A DNA stretch of 64,000 bases, taken from the NCBI RefSeq assembly GCF_003046585.1, contig NZ_QAAE01000003.1:186001-250000 (forward strand), given 5' to 3'. The translations under genes and the position numbers were made by a program. Origin of the DNA: Nitrosomonas aestuarii. GTDB taxonomy: Bacteria; Pseudomonadota; Gammaproteobacteria; Burkholderiales; Nitrosomonadaceae. The notes below the pieces were generated by a model, which was not told where the DNA came from, ran no database searches, and was given only the letters and a program-made list of their open reading frames with translations. Position 1 is the stretch's first letter; each line of letters begins with the position of its first letter. Positions 20,536 through 30,609 of this stretch are shown piece by piece.

Positions 20536-21531
20536 ATGAAGTTACGTACATTGGTGATTTCGTTGCTATCAATTGGCGCGCTTGTCACCTCGTTTAATGC
20601 GTCAGCTACCAACGAACCAATACAGCCAATCCAGGCAGTTACACCAAAAAATCCTGATTTGGTTGAATTGGGTAAAATGCTGTTTTTTGATCCACGTTTG
20701 TCAAAATCCGGTTGGATATCCTGCAATTCATGCCATAACCTCAGTATGGGCGGCACGGATAATATTCCTTCATCAATTGGACATGCCTGGCAGCAAGGCC
20801 CGATTAACGCGCCAACTGTATTGAATTCCAGCATGAATCTGGCACAATTCTGGGATGGTCGCGCTAAGGATCTGAAAGAACAAGCGGGTGGTCCAATTGC
20901 AAATCCGGGAGAAATGGCATCAACACATGAACTGGCTGTCAGTGTTTTAAATTCAATGCCACAATATCGCGCAAAATTTGAAAAAGTGTTTGGCTCGGAC
21001 AAGGTAGACATAGATCGGGTAACAACGGCCATCGCAGCATTCGAAGAAACACTGGTAACACCGGGATCACGCTTTGACAAATGGCTGGAAGGTGATAAAA
21101 ACGCGTTAAATAAACAAGAATTGGAAGGCTATAAACTTTTCAAAAGTAGTGGTTGTACAGGTTGTCATAATGGCCCTGCAGTAGGTGGAGCGCTCTATCA
21201 AAAGTTTGGCGTTCATCATCCCTATAAAACGGATAGCAAAATTGAAGGTCGTAAATCAGTTACTGGCAAAGATACGGATTTAAATGTATTCAAAGTGCCA
21301 ACATTGCGTAATATTGAACTAACCTATCCATACTTCCATGATGGCGCTGTCTGGACATTGGAGGAAGCTGTGACAATAATGGGAAAATTACAGCTCGATC
21401 GTGATTTCAATAAAAAAGAAGTTGATAGCATTGTGGCCTTCATGAAAACCCTGACAGGGGAGCAACCTGATATTAAACTGCCGATTCTACCACCTTCGAA
21501 CAACGATACACCAAGACCGCAACCTTTCTAA
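20536..21531 (+). CDS. Di-haem cytochrome c peroxidase (CCP/MauG family)
   Basis: This periplasmic enzyme reduces hydrogen peroxide with electrons from c-type cytochromes. Two CxxCH haem sites are present: CNSCH in the N-terminal haem domain and CTGCH in the C-terminal one. Conserved CCP segments FFDPRLSKSGWISCNSCHN, APTVLNS and FWDGRAKDLKEQA are seen. A signal peptide ends at about ALVTSFNASA. The ATG at 20536 gives a proper eight-base spacing from AGGGAGA; the ATG two codons earlier is too close. The protein has 331 residues. Bacterial CCPs of this length are normally periplasmic and soluble. Confidence 0.94.
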   Translation: MKLRTLVISLLSIGALVTSFNASATNEPIQPIQAVTPKNPDLVELGKMLFFDPRLSKSGWISCNSCHNLSMGGTDNIPSSIGHAWQQGPINAPTVLNSSMNLAQFWDGRAKDLKEQAGGPIANPGEMASTHELAVSVLNSMPQYRAKFEKVFGSDKVDIDRVTTAIAAFEETLVTPGSRFDKWLEGDKNALNKQELEGYKLFKSSGCTGCHNGPAVGGALYQKFGVHHPYKTDSKIEGRKSVTGKDTDLNVFKVPTLRNIELTYPYFHDGAVWTLEEAVTIMGKLQLDRDFNKKEVDSIVAFMKTLTGEQPDIKLPILPPSNNDTPRPQPF

Positions 21532-21577
21532 AAAGAGATACTTCGCTGTGACGAAAATAAGTTGAATAGGCAAGAGC

Positions 21578-21636
21578 TTTTCAGTAGATTATTAGTATCG
21601 CCCAGGCCCAAAAATCAGTCTGGGCGACACTGAAAA
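21578..21636 (+). terminator. Stem-loop structure downstream of the peroxidase gene
   Basis: TCGCCCAG (21598-21605) and CTGGGCGA (21620-21627) form a perfect 8-bp stem, extended by AGT/ACT after one mismatch. An outer TTTTCAGT (21578-21585) can also pair with ACTGAAAA (21629-21636). No T run follows the inner stem. It probably ends or stabilises the peroxidase transcript. I see no gene in the 292 bases between the peroxidase and hfq. Confidence 0.4.
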
Positions 21637-21823
21637 CCGTGGTAACAATTCAGGCATCTCTGTTGCTTCAATATTTTTAGTTGAATATTAGTAGATAAAT
21701 TTTAAAAACGCATAACACATCAGAGGAATGTATACTGAAAATATCTATGGATACTGGATTTGTAAATGAAAATCGAGTAAAGTCATTATTCCTATAACCA
21801 ATAATTAGAACAGGGAGCTACGC

Positions 21824-22069
21824 ATGGGTACCAAGGGGCAGTTATTGCAAGATCCATTTCTAAATATACTGCGAAAGGAGCATATTCCCGTATCGATTTA
21901 TTTAGTAAATGGTATTAAATTGCAAGGACATATTGACTCGTTTGATCAGTATGTTGTGCTGTTGAAAAATTCGGTGACACAAATGGTATATAAACATGCT
22001 ATATCGACAGTCGTTCCCGCGAGAGCAGTTTCAATTCCAGTAGAAGTTTCTGAACCAAGAGATAATTAA
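21824..22069 (+). CDS. hfq: RNA chaperone Hfq
   Basis: Hfq is a hexameric Sm-like RNA chaperone for small-RNA regulation. The 81-residue protein carries the Sm1 motif ([31 protein letters not shown]) with the uridine-binding Gln8 region and the Sm2 YKHAIST motif. The short acidic/neutral C-terminal tail is normal for betaproteobacteria. CAGGGAGCTACGC before the ATG is a clear ribosome binding site. Its stop codon overlaps the hflX start as TAATG. Confidence 0.97.
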   Translation: MGTKGQLLQDPFLNILRKEHIPVSIYLVNGIKLQGHIDSFDQYVVLLKNSVTQMVYKHAISTVVPARAVSIPVEVSEPRDN

Positions 22070-23250
22070 TGCCTGAAAAGTCAGGTATATCCAACGTCCG
22101 TAGCATGCATGCCGCTATTTTGGTAAATAATGACTTTGGTGAAGGCATGCAGTCTGAACGCTTACAAGAATTGCAGCAACTTGCCGCAAGTGACCAGATT
22201 AAAGTAGTAGCAGTTGCTGAAGGAAAGCGTAAACGCCCGGATCCGAGAACATTTGTAGGTAGTGGGAAAGCGGAAGAAATCGTTCGATTAATCGATGATA
22301 CTGGTGCTGACGTTGTAATTTTTAATCATGACCTTACACCTGCGCAACAACGTAACTTAATGCTGCATTTTAATTGTCCGGTAATTGACCGTACCAGTCT
22401 TATTCTAGATATTTTTGCGCAACGTGCTAAAAGTCATGAAGGAAAGTTACAAGTCGAACTTGCACAATTAGAGCATTTGGCCACGCGTTTGGTTCGAGGA
22501 TGGACGCACCTTGAGCGGCAAAAAGGCGGGATTGGTTTGCGAGGTCCAGGTGAAACGCAATTGGAAACTGACCGTCGATTATTAAGAAAGCGGGTTAGAT
22601 TACTCAAGGAAAAACTGACTGGTTTACAACGTCAACATAAAATCCAACGCCGTGCAAGGCGCCGTTCTCAAATTTTGTCAGTTTCGATTGTGGGTTATAC
22701 TAATGCCGGCAAATCAACATTGTTTAATCGACTGACCCGTGCACAGACTTATGCGGCAGATCAGCTGTTTGCGACATTAGATACAACAACGAGAAAATTA
22801 TATATCCCTGCATGCGGACCTGTTGTTGTTTCTGATACAGTTGGATTTATTCGTGATTTACCGCATACGTTAGTCGCTGCGTTTCGTGCTACGCTCGAAG
22901 AAACTATCGAAGCTGATATATTGCTTCATGTAGTCGACGCTTGTAGTCCGAACAAAGATGAACAAATAGAAGCAGTGAATAAACTATTGACTGAAATAGG
23001 GGCGGATAATATCCCTCAGATTTTGGTATTAAACAAAATTGACCTGAGTGATTTGTCAGAAAGTGGTGTGGGTTTTGTACGGGATGAGTATGGTAGAATA
23101 TCCCGAATTCGCTTAAGTGCAAAAACAGGTGAGGGTTTGGAGTTTGTAAAGCAGGCTTTGGCCGAGGCTGTTGTAAACAAAGAACCTGAGTCGGAAAATA
23201 CGGGATCTGTGGATCCCGTTAAGGTGAAGCGTAGTAGCGTTACGGTATAA
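22069..23250 (+). CDS. hflX: Ribosome-associated GTPase HflX
   Basis: HflX is a GTPase that binds the 50S subunit and splits stalled or heat-damaged ribosomes. The 393-residue protein has the N-terminal HflX domain with the glycine-rich linker GLRGPGETQLETDRR. The G domain shows G1 VGYTNAGKSTLFN, G3 DTVGFIRDLPH and G4 LNKIDL. It overlaps hfq by one base and precedes hflK by 32 bases in the canonical hfq-hflX-hflK-hflC order. Confidence 0.96.
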   Translation: MPEKSGISNVRSMHAAILVNNDFGEGMQSERLQELQQLAASDQIKVVAVAEGKRKRPDPRTFVGSGKAEEIVRLIDDTGADVVIFNHDLTPAQQRNLMLHFNCPVIDRTSLILDIFAQRAKSHEGKLQVELAQLEHLATRLVRGWTHLERQKGGIGLRGPGETQLETDRRLLRKRVRLLKEKLTGLQRQHKIQRRARRRSQILSVSIVGYTNAGKSTLFNRLTRAQTYAADQLFATLDTTTRKLYIPACGPVVVSDTVGFIRDLPHTLVAAFRATLEETIEADILLHVVDACSPNKDEQIEAVNKLLTEIGADNIPQILVLNKIDLSDLSESGVGFVRDEYGRISRIRLSAKTGEGLEFVKQALAEAVVNKEPESENTGSVDPVKVKRSSVTV

Positions 23251-23282
23251 ATACATTTTGAACAAATAAAACAGGAAGAATT

Positions 23283-24464
23283 ATGGGTTTAAATGATCCT
23301 CAGTGGGGAAAAAATAAAGGTGACTCTGGACCACCTGATCTGGATGAAGTATTGCGTAATGTCAATAAGAAAATCAACAATATATTTGGCTCGAAGGATG
23401 GTAAGGGTGGCGGTGGTTCAAGTGGCAAGGAACCAAAACCACACAGTCGCGGCAGTATTTTAGTAATCATCGGTCTGCTGCTAGTTGTATGGGTGGCCAG
23501 TGGTTTTTATATTGTTAATGAGGGTCATCGTGGTGTTGTGCTGCGCTTCGGTGCGTATGTGGATACAACCCCAGCGGGCTTGCGCTGGCACATGCCTTAT
23601 CCGATCGAAACAGTTGAATTGGTAAATGTCAGTCAGGTACGTACAATTGAAATAGGTTATCGTAACAATGTCAGAAGTAAAGTATTAAGAGAATCGCTGA
23701 TGTTGACGGATGATGAGAATATCATTGATATTCAGTTCGCCGTACAGTACATATTAAATAATCCAGAACAATTTCTGTTTAATAACAGAGACCCGGATGA
23801 TTCGGTTTTACAAGCAGCTGAAACGGCAATCAGGCAGATTATCGGTAAAAGTAAAATGGATTTTGTTCTTTACGAAGGCCGGGAACAAGTTGCCGCCGCT
23901 GCAACGGTTTTAATGCAGGAAATCTTGGATCGTTACAAGATCGGTATAGCGATCAGCAGAGTAACCATGCAGAATGCGCAACCACCCGAACAGGTGCAGG
24001 CAGCCTTTGACGATGCGGTTAAAGCCGGGCAGGATAGAGAACGTCAAAAGAATGAAGGTCAAGCTTATGCCAACGATGTGATTCCGAGAGCCAGGGGTAA
24101 TGCGGCAAGGTTAATCGAAGAATCCGAGGGTTATAAGGAGCGCGTAATAGCAAGTGCGATCGGTGATGCCAGTCGTTTTAGTCAGCTTGTAGAAGAATAC
24201 AGCAAAGCGCCAACAGTAACGCGTGAACGTTTGTATCTGGATATGATGCAACAGGTATTGTCGAGTACCAGTAAAATCATGGTTGATCAACAAAGCGGAG
24301 GTAACCTTTTGTATTTGCCGTTGGATAAGATAATGGGTGCGACTGGTTCAGCACCAATGCCACCTGTTGCGAATACACAGTCATCAGCTAATCAGGAAAT
24401 GACACCTGATAGCAGCATACGTTCACGTGAGGCATTCCGTGGCCGTGAAAGGGAGATGAGATAA
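23283..24464 (+). CDS. hflK: FtsH protease modulator HflK
   Basis: HflK is an SPFH/prohibitin-family inner-membrane protein. With HflC it forms a large cage around FtsH and modulates degradation of membrane proteins. The 393 residues include a Gly/Lys-rich cytoplasmic N-terminus (typical HflK), one transmembrane segment at about residues 56-80 (GSILVIIGLLLVVWVASGFY), the SPFH domain and a long helical region. AGGAAGAATT precedes the ATG. Its TAA abuts the hflC ATG with no gap. Confidence 0.96.
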   Translation: MGLNDPQWGKNKGDSGPPDLDEVLRNVNKKINNIFGSKDGKGGGGSSGKEPKPHSRGSILVIIGLLLVVWVASGFYIVNEGHRGVVLRFGAYVDTTPAGLRWHMPYPIETVELVNVSQVRTIEIGYRNNVRSKVLRESLMLTDDENIIDIQFAVQYILNNPEQFLFNNRDPDDSVLQAAETAIRQIIGKSKMDFVLYEGREQVAAAATVLMQEILDRYKIGIAISRVTMQNAQPPEQVQAAFDDAVKAGQDRERQKNEGQAYANDVIPRARGNAARLIEESEGYKERVIASAIGDASRFSQLVEEYSKAPTVTRERLYLDMMQQVLSSTSKIMVDQQSGGNLLYLPLDKIMGATGSAPMPPVANTQSSANQEMTPDSSIRSREAFRGREREMR

Positions 24465-25343
24465 ATGAAAAATTTTACTTCGGTGTTAATGGGTATTGTT
24501 GTAATTGGCTTTTTATTGGCTACTTCGGCAATTTATATTGTAGATGAACGACAGCAGGCGATTTTGTTTCAGTTAGGTGAGGTGGTTGATGTTAAGACCG
24601 AACCTGGACTATATTTTAAAATTCCGATTGCTCAGAATGTGCGGTTTTTTGAGGATCGCATTCTGACAATGGATGCTGAAGAACCTGAGCGTTTTATTAC
24701 ATCTGAGAAAAAGAACGTTCTTGTGGATTTGTTTGTGAAGTGGCGTATTGTAGATGTCAAACAGTATTTTATCAGTGTGCGCGGAGATGAAAGTCTGGCG
24801 CAAATAAGATTGGCGCAAACAATTAATGCAAGTATGCGTGATGAATTTGGTAATCGTACAGTTCATGATGTTGTGTCGGGTGAACGGGATATGATTATGG
24901 AAATAATGCGTCAAAAGGCTGATATAGATGCGAGAACTATTGGTGTCGAGGTCATTGATGTGCGTTTGAAACGTGTTGATTTGCCCCAAGAAGTCAGCGA
25001 ATCAGTGTATCGTAGAATGGAAGCAGAGCGTAAACGGGTAGCTAATGAATTGCGTTCCACCGGTGCTGCTGAATCAGAAAAGATTCGTGCTGATGCTGAC
25101 CGGCAACGCGAAGTTCTATTAGCTGAAGCCTACCGCGATGCACAGAAAACGATGGGTGAAGGCGATAAAGAAGCGGCTGCTATTTATGCAGAGGCTTTTG
25201 AAAAAGATCCGGAGTTTTATTCATTTTGGCGCAGTATGGATGCCTATAAGAGCTCTTTCAAACATAAAAATGATATGTTGGTTTTAGAGCCAAATTCGGA
25301 TTTTTTCAAGTATCTTAAAGACCCAACAAATACAACTAATTGA
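24465..25343 (+). CDS. hflC: FtsH protease modulator HflC
   Basis: HflC is the second SPFH subunit of the HflKC complex. The 292-residue protein has an N-terminal signal-anchor (VLMGIVVIGFLLATSAIYIV), the SPFH domain from VDERQQAILFQLGEV, and a charged coiled-coil stretch rich in Glu/Arg/Lys at about residues 185-240. Length matches the family (E. coli 334, other betaproteobacteria near 290). It starts on the base following the hflK stop. Confidence 0.96.
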   Translation: MKNFTSVLMGIVVIGFLLATSAIYIVDERQQAILFQLGEVVDVKTEPGLYFKIPIAQNVRFFEDRILTMDAEEPERFITSEKKNVLVDLFVKWRIVDVKQYFISVRGDESLAQIRLAQTINASMRDEFGNRTVHDVVSGERDMIMEIMRQKADIDARTIGVEVIDVRLKRVDLPQEVSESVYRRMEAERKRVANELRSTGAAESEKIRADADRQREVLLAEAYRDAQKTMGEGDKEAAAIYAEAFEKDPEFYSFWRSMDAYKSSFKHKNDMLVLEPNSDFFKYLKDPTNTTN

Positions 25344-25362
25344 TAATACATTATTTATTCTG

Positions 25363-25406
25363 GTATCATTGAAATTACTACTTTAAACATTGATACGGGT
25401 AATTTC
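25363..25406 (+). other. Interleaved inverted repeats after hflC (possible RNA pseudoknot)
   Basis: GTATCA (25363-25368) pairs with TGATAC (25391-25396), and GAAATTAC (25371-25378) pairs with GTAATTTC (25399-25406). The two stems interleave, giving pseudoknot topology or mutually exclusive hairpins. They lie 20 bases past the hflC stop in the 275-base gap before the DUF2065 gene. A T-rich stretch begins about 20 bases later. No protein gene was seen in this gap. Confidence 0.35.
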
Positions 25407-25618
25407 TAAGCCGTCAAGAAGTATTTTTTTTCTTTCAGTGATATCAGATGATATATAAATTTTGTAATTCCAACGTTGTATATCATATGGGCTACCTTGT
25501 ATAGCATATGGCTTTCGCTAACGTAATATTCTGATTACATAAGTAGCGCAAGACCTTTATTTCTACATGTCGAATTTGTCCATACATACCCAAGGCAAGG
25601 TTTGATGAGGAGCGTTTC

Positions 25619-25804
25619 ATGCTAGAGACTTTTCTGATGGCATTTGCATTGATGCTGATTTTGGAAGGTGTTTTACCATTCATATCACCACGTACTTGGC
25701 GTGAGACTTTTAAGAAAATGACCGAGATTCAAGATAGTCAGCTTCGTTTTATAGGATTGACATCTATGTTGATTGGCTTGGCGTTATTTATTCTTGTGAG
25801 TTGA
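25619..25804 (+). CDS. DUF2065 small membrane protein (YjeT-like)
   Basis: This is a 61-residue inner-membrane protein of unknown function with two hydrophobic segments (about residues 3-20 and 42-60) around a conserved basic loop, PRTWRETFKKMTEIQDSQLRFIGL. That loop is characteristic of DUF2065. The gene sits in its family's usual place between hflC and hisZ/purA. GATGAGGAGCG before the ATG gives a ribosome binding site. No biochemical role is known to me. Confidence 0.88.
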   Translation: MLETFLMAFALMLILEGVLPFISPRTWRETFKKMTEIQDSQLRFIGLTSMLIGLALFILVS

Positions 25805-25842
25805 TTGCTTGTCTGCTTTATTTTTCTTCTTGATTTATAGCC

Positions 25843-27009
25843 ATGCGTAATTGGTTGCTGCCTGAATATATAGAAGATGTATTGCCTGCTGAGGCCTTTC
25901 ATATCGAGACAATGCGACGCCGTATGATCGATCTTTTAATGGTTCATGGTTATCAGCAGGTTTCACCCCCGTTACTGGAATATGTTGAATCATTGCTGTC
26001 AGGTAGCGGCAGTGATATGAATTTACAAATGTTCAAGGTCATTGACCAGCTCAGTGGTCGAATGATGGGATTGCGTGCTGATATGACGCCGCAGGTGGCG
26101 CGTATTGATGCACATCTATTAAATTGTGAAGGCGTCACGCGTCTGTGCTATGCAAATAATGTGTTGCACACAGTCCCTTCAAGCCTTACACAGACTCGCG
26201 AACCGTTTCAGATCGGCGCGGAACTTTATGGGCATTCAGGTATAGAAAGTGATTTAGAAATTCAGCATTTAATGCTGAAATGTCTTGCAATGGCAGGTTT
26301 GCATCAAGTGCATCTGGATCTCGGTCATGTTGCTGTGTTTAGGGCGATTATAAAAACTGCCAGAATTTCGCTCGAAATGGAAACAGAATTGTTTGCCATC
26401 TTGCAAGCAAAGGATATTGCTGCGCTGAAAGAAATTTGTGCAGGCCTTAAAAAAAGTACACGAGAATCTCTATTATTGTTACCTGAACTTTATGGTGACC
26501 AAAAAATACTGGATGAGGCAAGAAAAAGATTGCCCACGCATATGGACATTTTGTCGGCGCTCAATCAACTTGACATGGTGAGCAAAGAACTAAAACCGGC
26601 TGTAAGTACAATCGCGTTTGATTTAGCAGATTTACGTGGATATCACTATCATAGTGGTATGGTGTTTGCAGCTTATGCACACGATTGTTCCAATGCCATA
26701 GCACTGGGCGGGCGTTATGATGAAATAGGTAAAGCATTTGGAAGAGCTAGACCAGCTACTGGATTCAGCATGGACTTGAGGGAGTTGTCCAGGCTTGTTG
26801 AAAGATCACCTTATCCGATGGGTATACGCGCACCATATAAGAAAAAAGATAGAGAGCTTGAATTAAAGATTGAGCAGTTACGTAATGATGGTCAAATTGT
26901 CATTACTGAATTACCAGAACAACCTGAGAATACTTTAAACTGTGACAGGAAAATAATAAAACGTAAAGGTGAGTGGATTGTTGAGAAAATTAAGTTCATC
27001 GATTATTAA
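25843..27009 (+). CDS. hisZ: ATP phosphoribosyltransferase regulatory subunit HisZ
   Basis: HisZ is a catalytically inactive paralogue of histidyl-tRNA synthetase. It forms a hetero-octamer with the short form of HisG and carries histidine feedback control of the first step of histidine synthesis. The 388 residues retain the class II core (motif 2-like TQTREPFQIGAELYG, IALGGRYDEIG, ATGFSMDLREL) but lack a C-terminal anticodon domain of synthetase type. Its presence predicts a short-form hisG elsewhere. It is 25 bases upstream of purA, as in many betaproteobacteria. Confidence 0.95.
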   Translation: MRNWLLPEYIEDVLPAEAFHIETMRRRMIDLLMVHGYQQVSPPLLEYVESLLSGSGSDMNLQMFKVIDQLSGRMMGLRADMTPQVARIDAHLLNCEGVTRLCYANNVLHTVPSSLTQTREPFQIGAELYGHSGIESDLEIQHLMLKCLAMAGLHQVHLDLGHVAVFRAIIKTARISLEMETELFAILQAKDIAALKEICAGLKKSTRESLLLLPELYGDQKILDEARKRLPTHMDILSALNQLDMVSKELKPAVSTIAFDLADLRGYHYHSGMVFAAYAHDCSNAIALGGRYDEIGKAFGRARPATGFSMDLRELSRLVERSPYPMGIRAPYKKKDRELELKIEQLRNDGQIVITELPEQPENTLNCDRKIIKRKGEWIVEKIKFIDY

Positions 27010-27021
27010 TAGTATTTTTAG

Positions 27022-28329
<1,308 letters not shown>

Positions 28330-28439
28330 CAGTTAGACACTTTGTAGATGGCGATTGATAATCATTATTTTACCGGCGTTTATCATAACAGATATAGTTA
28401 TATTTTTTTCTCAATACAAAAATCAAAGCGTTTAGATTA

Positions 28440-29096
28440 ATGAATAATTTATTAATTTCTGATGTAACTGTAGATTCTTGGGTGCAGGCCGGGCCAATTA
28501 AAATGAATGATTTACTGGGCTCAGTTGTGCTTATCGAAGTCTTCCAAGTAAATTGCCCTGGTTGTTTCCTTTATGCCTTACCGGATGCAATCGAACTTCA
28601 CAAAAAATATTCTGATAAAGGGCTTGTGATCATTGGTTTGGCAACTGCTTTTGAAGACTACGATAAAAATACGTTAGAAAACCTGCAGCTTCTAGTAAAC
28701 ACAGGCGAAGTGGTGGGTGAGACGTTTAAAGCGATGAATCAACATGGATTACTCGTCGATAATAGCAGACTCCCATGGAAGCTACCCTTTGCTATAGGCA
28801 TGGATCGTATTGAGCCTGATAATGACCCAGTAACAGATGAACGTGTCCTGGCATATGCACGGCAGCTATTAACGCAATTCGATACACTACAGGAAGATCA
28901 AAAAAAGACTGTTCAAAGTCAAATACGGGTTTATTTAGAGCAAAAAATTATGAAAGCCGAAACATTTGAACGTTTCTCACTCCAAGGAACGCCATCAGCT
29001 ATTCTTTTTGATCGAGAAGGACAGTTACAGGATGTTTCGTTTGGCCAGGTTGAACACAAACAACCGGCCATAGAGCAACTTTTAGCGTGTAAATAG
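28440..29096 (+). CDS. Thioredoxin-fold (TlpA/ResA-like) protein with CPGC motif
   Basis: This 218-residue protein has a thioredoxin-like fold. The redox motif is CPGC in VFQVNCPGCFLYALPDAIELHKKY, and the cis-Pro context is LQGTPSAILFDREGQ. No signal peptide or membrane segment is seen, so it is probably cytoplasmic, unlike most TlpA proteins. An inserted helical region at about residues 75-150 enlarges the fold. The substrate is unknown. It follows purA by 110 bases and converges on the HAD gene. Confidence 0.75.
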   Translation: MNNLLISDVTVDSWVQAGPIKMNDLLGSVVLIEVFQVNCPGCFLYALPDAIELHKKYSDKGLVIIGLATAFEDYDKNTLENLQLLVNTGEVVGETFKAMNQHGLLVDNSRLPWKLPFAIGMDRIEPDNDPVTDERVLAYARQLLTQFDTLQEDQKKTVQSQIRVYLEQKIMKAETFERFSLQGTPSAILFDREGQLQDVSFGQVEHKQPAIEQLLACK

Positions 29097-29132
29097 AGTA
29101 TCTTAACCATTAAAAATTGTTTTCTGAGCGAA

Positions 29133-29735
29133 TTAGCGATTTACTCTTAACGTTTTATTTAACCACTGCTCAAAGTCTGAATGTTTATAAAGATCATAGC
29201 ACCAGCACTGAAATTGAAACTGTCTGCCTGCAGTAATGTTTTGTGGCAAATCATCGATATATATTGTCTCTTCAGGCACTAGATTAAAGTGCGAAATTGC
29301 ATGTTGGTAAAACTCGGTTTGTGGTTTTAGATAACCAATTTTAAAAGATAGTATGGCTTCTTCAAAATAAGAAAATTGGGGAAACTCTGTAATGATCCAT
29401 GGATAATGAATTGAATTAATATTAGAAATCAAAATTAATCGGTGACCAATTTCGGCGAGTTCATGAACGTTTTTCCACATGGGTTTGTTGACCGTAAATA
29501 TTGACCGCCATGCATGATGAAATTGAGTAGCGGTGACATTATTTTGCAGCACTTCCAAAGCCCAACTGGTATATTCATCCGAGGTTATCAAGCCTGCCTC
29601 AAGTATTTCTTTTTTATCCAGTATGCATTTGATACGCTCATTTACGCCGGGTGTTTCAGGAGGAAGGAGCTGTTTTAGTGATTGTTCAAAATCAAAATCA
29701 AGTAGAACACGACCGATGTCGAAGAGAAAAACCAT
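29133..29735 (-). CDS. HAD-IA family phosphatase (YihX-like)
   Basis: This 200-residue haloacid-dehalogenase-fold hydrolase shows four motifs: motif I FLFDIGRVLLDFDF (nucleophile Asp), motif II LILISNIN, motif III Lys in SFKIGYLKPQ, and motif IV TIYIDDLPQN. The D-x-G form of motif I and the LDFDF continuation resemble E. coli YihX, an alpha-glucose-1-phosphate phosphatase. That specificity is only an analogy. It lies just downstream of 6S RNA, where a 5-formyltetrahydrofolate cyclo-ligase gene is usual in gammaproteobacteria. Confidence 0.8.
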   Translation of the reverse strand: MVFLFDIGRVLLDFDFEQSLKQLLPPETPGVNERIKCILDKKEILEAGLITSDEYTSWALEVLQNNVTATQFHHAWRSIFTVNKPMWKNVHELAEIGHRLILISNINSIHYPWIITEFPQFSYFEEAILSFKIGYLKPQTEFYQHAISHFNLVPEETIYIDDLPQNITAGRQFQFQCWCYDLYKHSDFEQWLNKTLRVNR

Positions 29736-29795
29736 TTTAATTTGAGAAAGATGGTCAGTTTTGAATAATTAGGTGTGTTTATTGTTAGTAGATAA

Positions 29796-29979
29796 AAAGG
29801 AGCCCCCCGCATATGCCGCCTGGACCATCATCTTGAACCTAAAGGCTCAAGGTGGTCGTTTCCCGGATACATCAGGCATACCCTTGGAGGGTGTGCACAA
29901 CAGTATCACTTAGTCAACAACCTGATTTGATAATTGGTTCAAAGAATTTCAGTCTTACACGTACACGGCAGGGAGCTAT
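29796..29979 (-). ncRNA. ssrS: 6S RNA
   Basis: 6S RNA mimics an open promoter and sequesters sigma-70 RNA polymerase in stationary phase. On the minus strand the ends pair as AGCTCCCTGC (from 29977) with GCGGGGGGCT (to 29801): ten pairs, two of them G-U. The 3' end runs into TCCTTTTTATC as a terminator. The 3' half carries CACCTTGAGCC / GGTTCAAG and then GGCGGCAT, closely resembling the 3' part of E. coli 6S. It is directly downstream of zapA, its standard neighbour. Exact ends are uncertain by a few bases. Confidence 0.88.
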
Positions 29980-30053
29980 TTTTAAAACTTTTTTAAAAAG
30001 TAATACGGTTTGTAAATGTTGCATAAAGCAATAAATATCAATTGGTTGACTAT

Positions 30054-30353
30054 TTATTTTTTTATAAGGACATTATTTAGTTTTTCTCGTATGAGTACTA
30101 TTCTACGCTTAAAATCTTCAATGTCAAAGCCACTTGATTGACGTAAAACAAGTAATTCATGTGCTATACCGAGTGCCGCGGCAATGACGATGCGATCAGA
30201 ATCCATTATTTTGCCTTCTTCTCTGATTTCCTGAATTCTTTTCTCCAGAAATTCTGCAGCAAGTAAAATTTCTGCGCGTTCTTGTTCGGGGCAGCTTATG
30301 TTGAAATCACGTCCCATAATAGTAATTTTTAATAATTCTTCACTATTCATCAT
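30054..30353 (-). CDS. zapA: Cell division protein ZapA
   Basis: ZapA is a small cytoplasmic protein that bundles FtsZ filaments and stabilises the Z-ring. The 99-residue sequence begins ELLKITIMGRDFNISCPEQER, typical of the ZapA head domain. The middle AALGIAHELL and a C-terminal coiled coil (about 62-95) are as expected. Its start overlaps the end of the upstream coiled-coil gene by 11 bases, implying translational coupling. 6S RNA follows. Confidence 0.93.
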   Translation of the reverse strand: MMNSEELLKITIMGRDFNISCPEQERAEILLAAEFLEKRIQEIREEGKIMDSDRIVIAAALGIAHELLVLRQSSGFDIEDFKRRIVLIREKLNNVLIKK

Positions 30354-30540
30354 CAGGTAAGTGCTTTAAAAGAATTTCTAAACGACTGCTGGCAATATGA
30401 ATCTTTTCGGTAAGCTTTTCATTTCTAGCGTTTGTTTCTGCAATCTGTTGGCGCAATTTTTTATTTTCAATACATGCATTCTGATACAAACGTACCAACT
30501 GATGAACTTCTTCTTCTAGAAATTCTAGTTCTGATTCCAT
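30343..30540 (-). CDS. ZapB-like coiled-coil protein (DUF904/TIGR02449 type)
   Basis: This 65-residue, almost entirely coiled-coil protein begins MESELEFLEEEVHQLVRLYQN and has heptad-patterned Leu/Ile and many Glu/Lys. It resembles the short TIGR02449/ZapB-like proteins encoded just before zapA in many proteobacteria, suggesting a Z-ring role with ZapA. The ATG at 30540 is preferred over a TTG eight codons earlier. Function is inferred from context and coiled-coil form. Confidence 0.8.
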   Translation of the reverse strand: MESELEFLEEEVHQLVRLYQNACIENKKLRQQIAETNARNEKLTEKIHIASSRLEILLKHLPDDE

Positions 30541-30609
30541 AATTGCCCAATTGGAGATTGACAATAGTTTTCTTTGGCAATGTTATCCGGAGTTTTTTAT
30601 CAATTAAAT

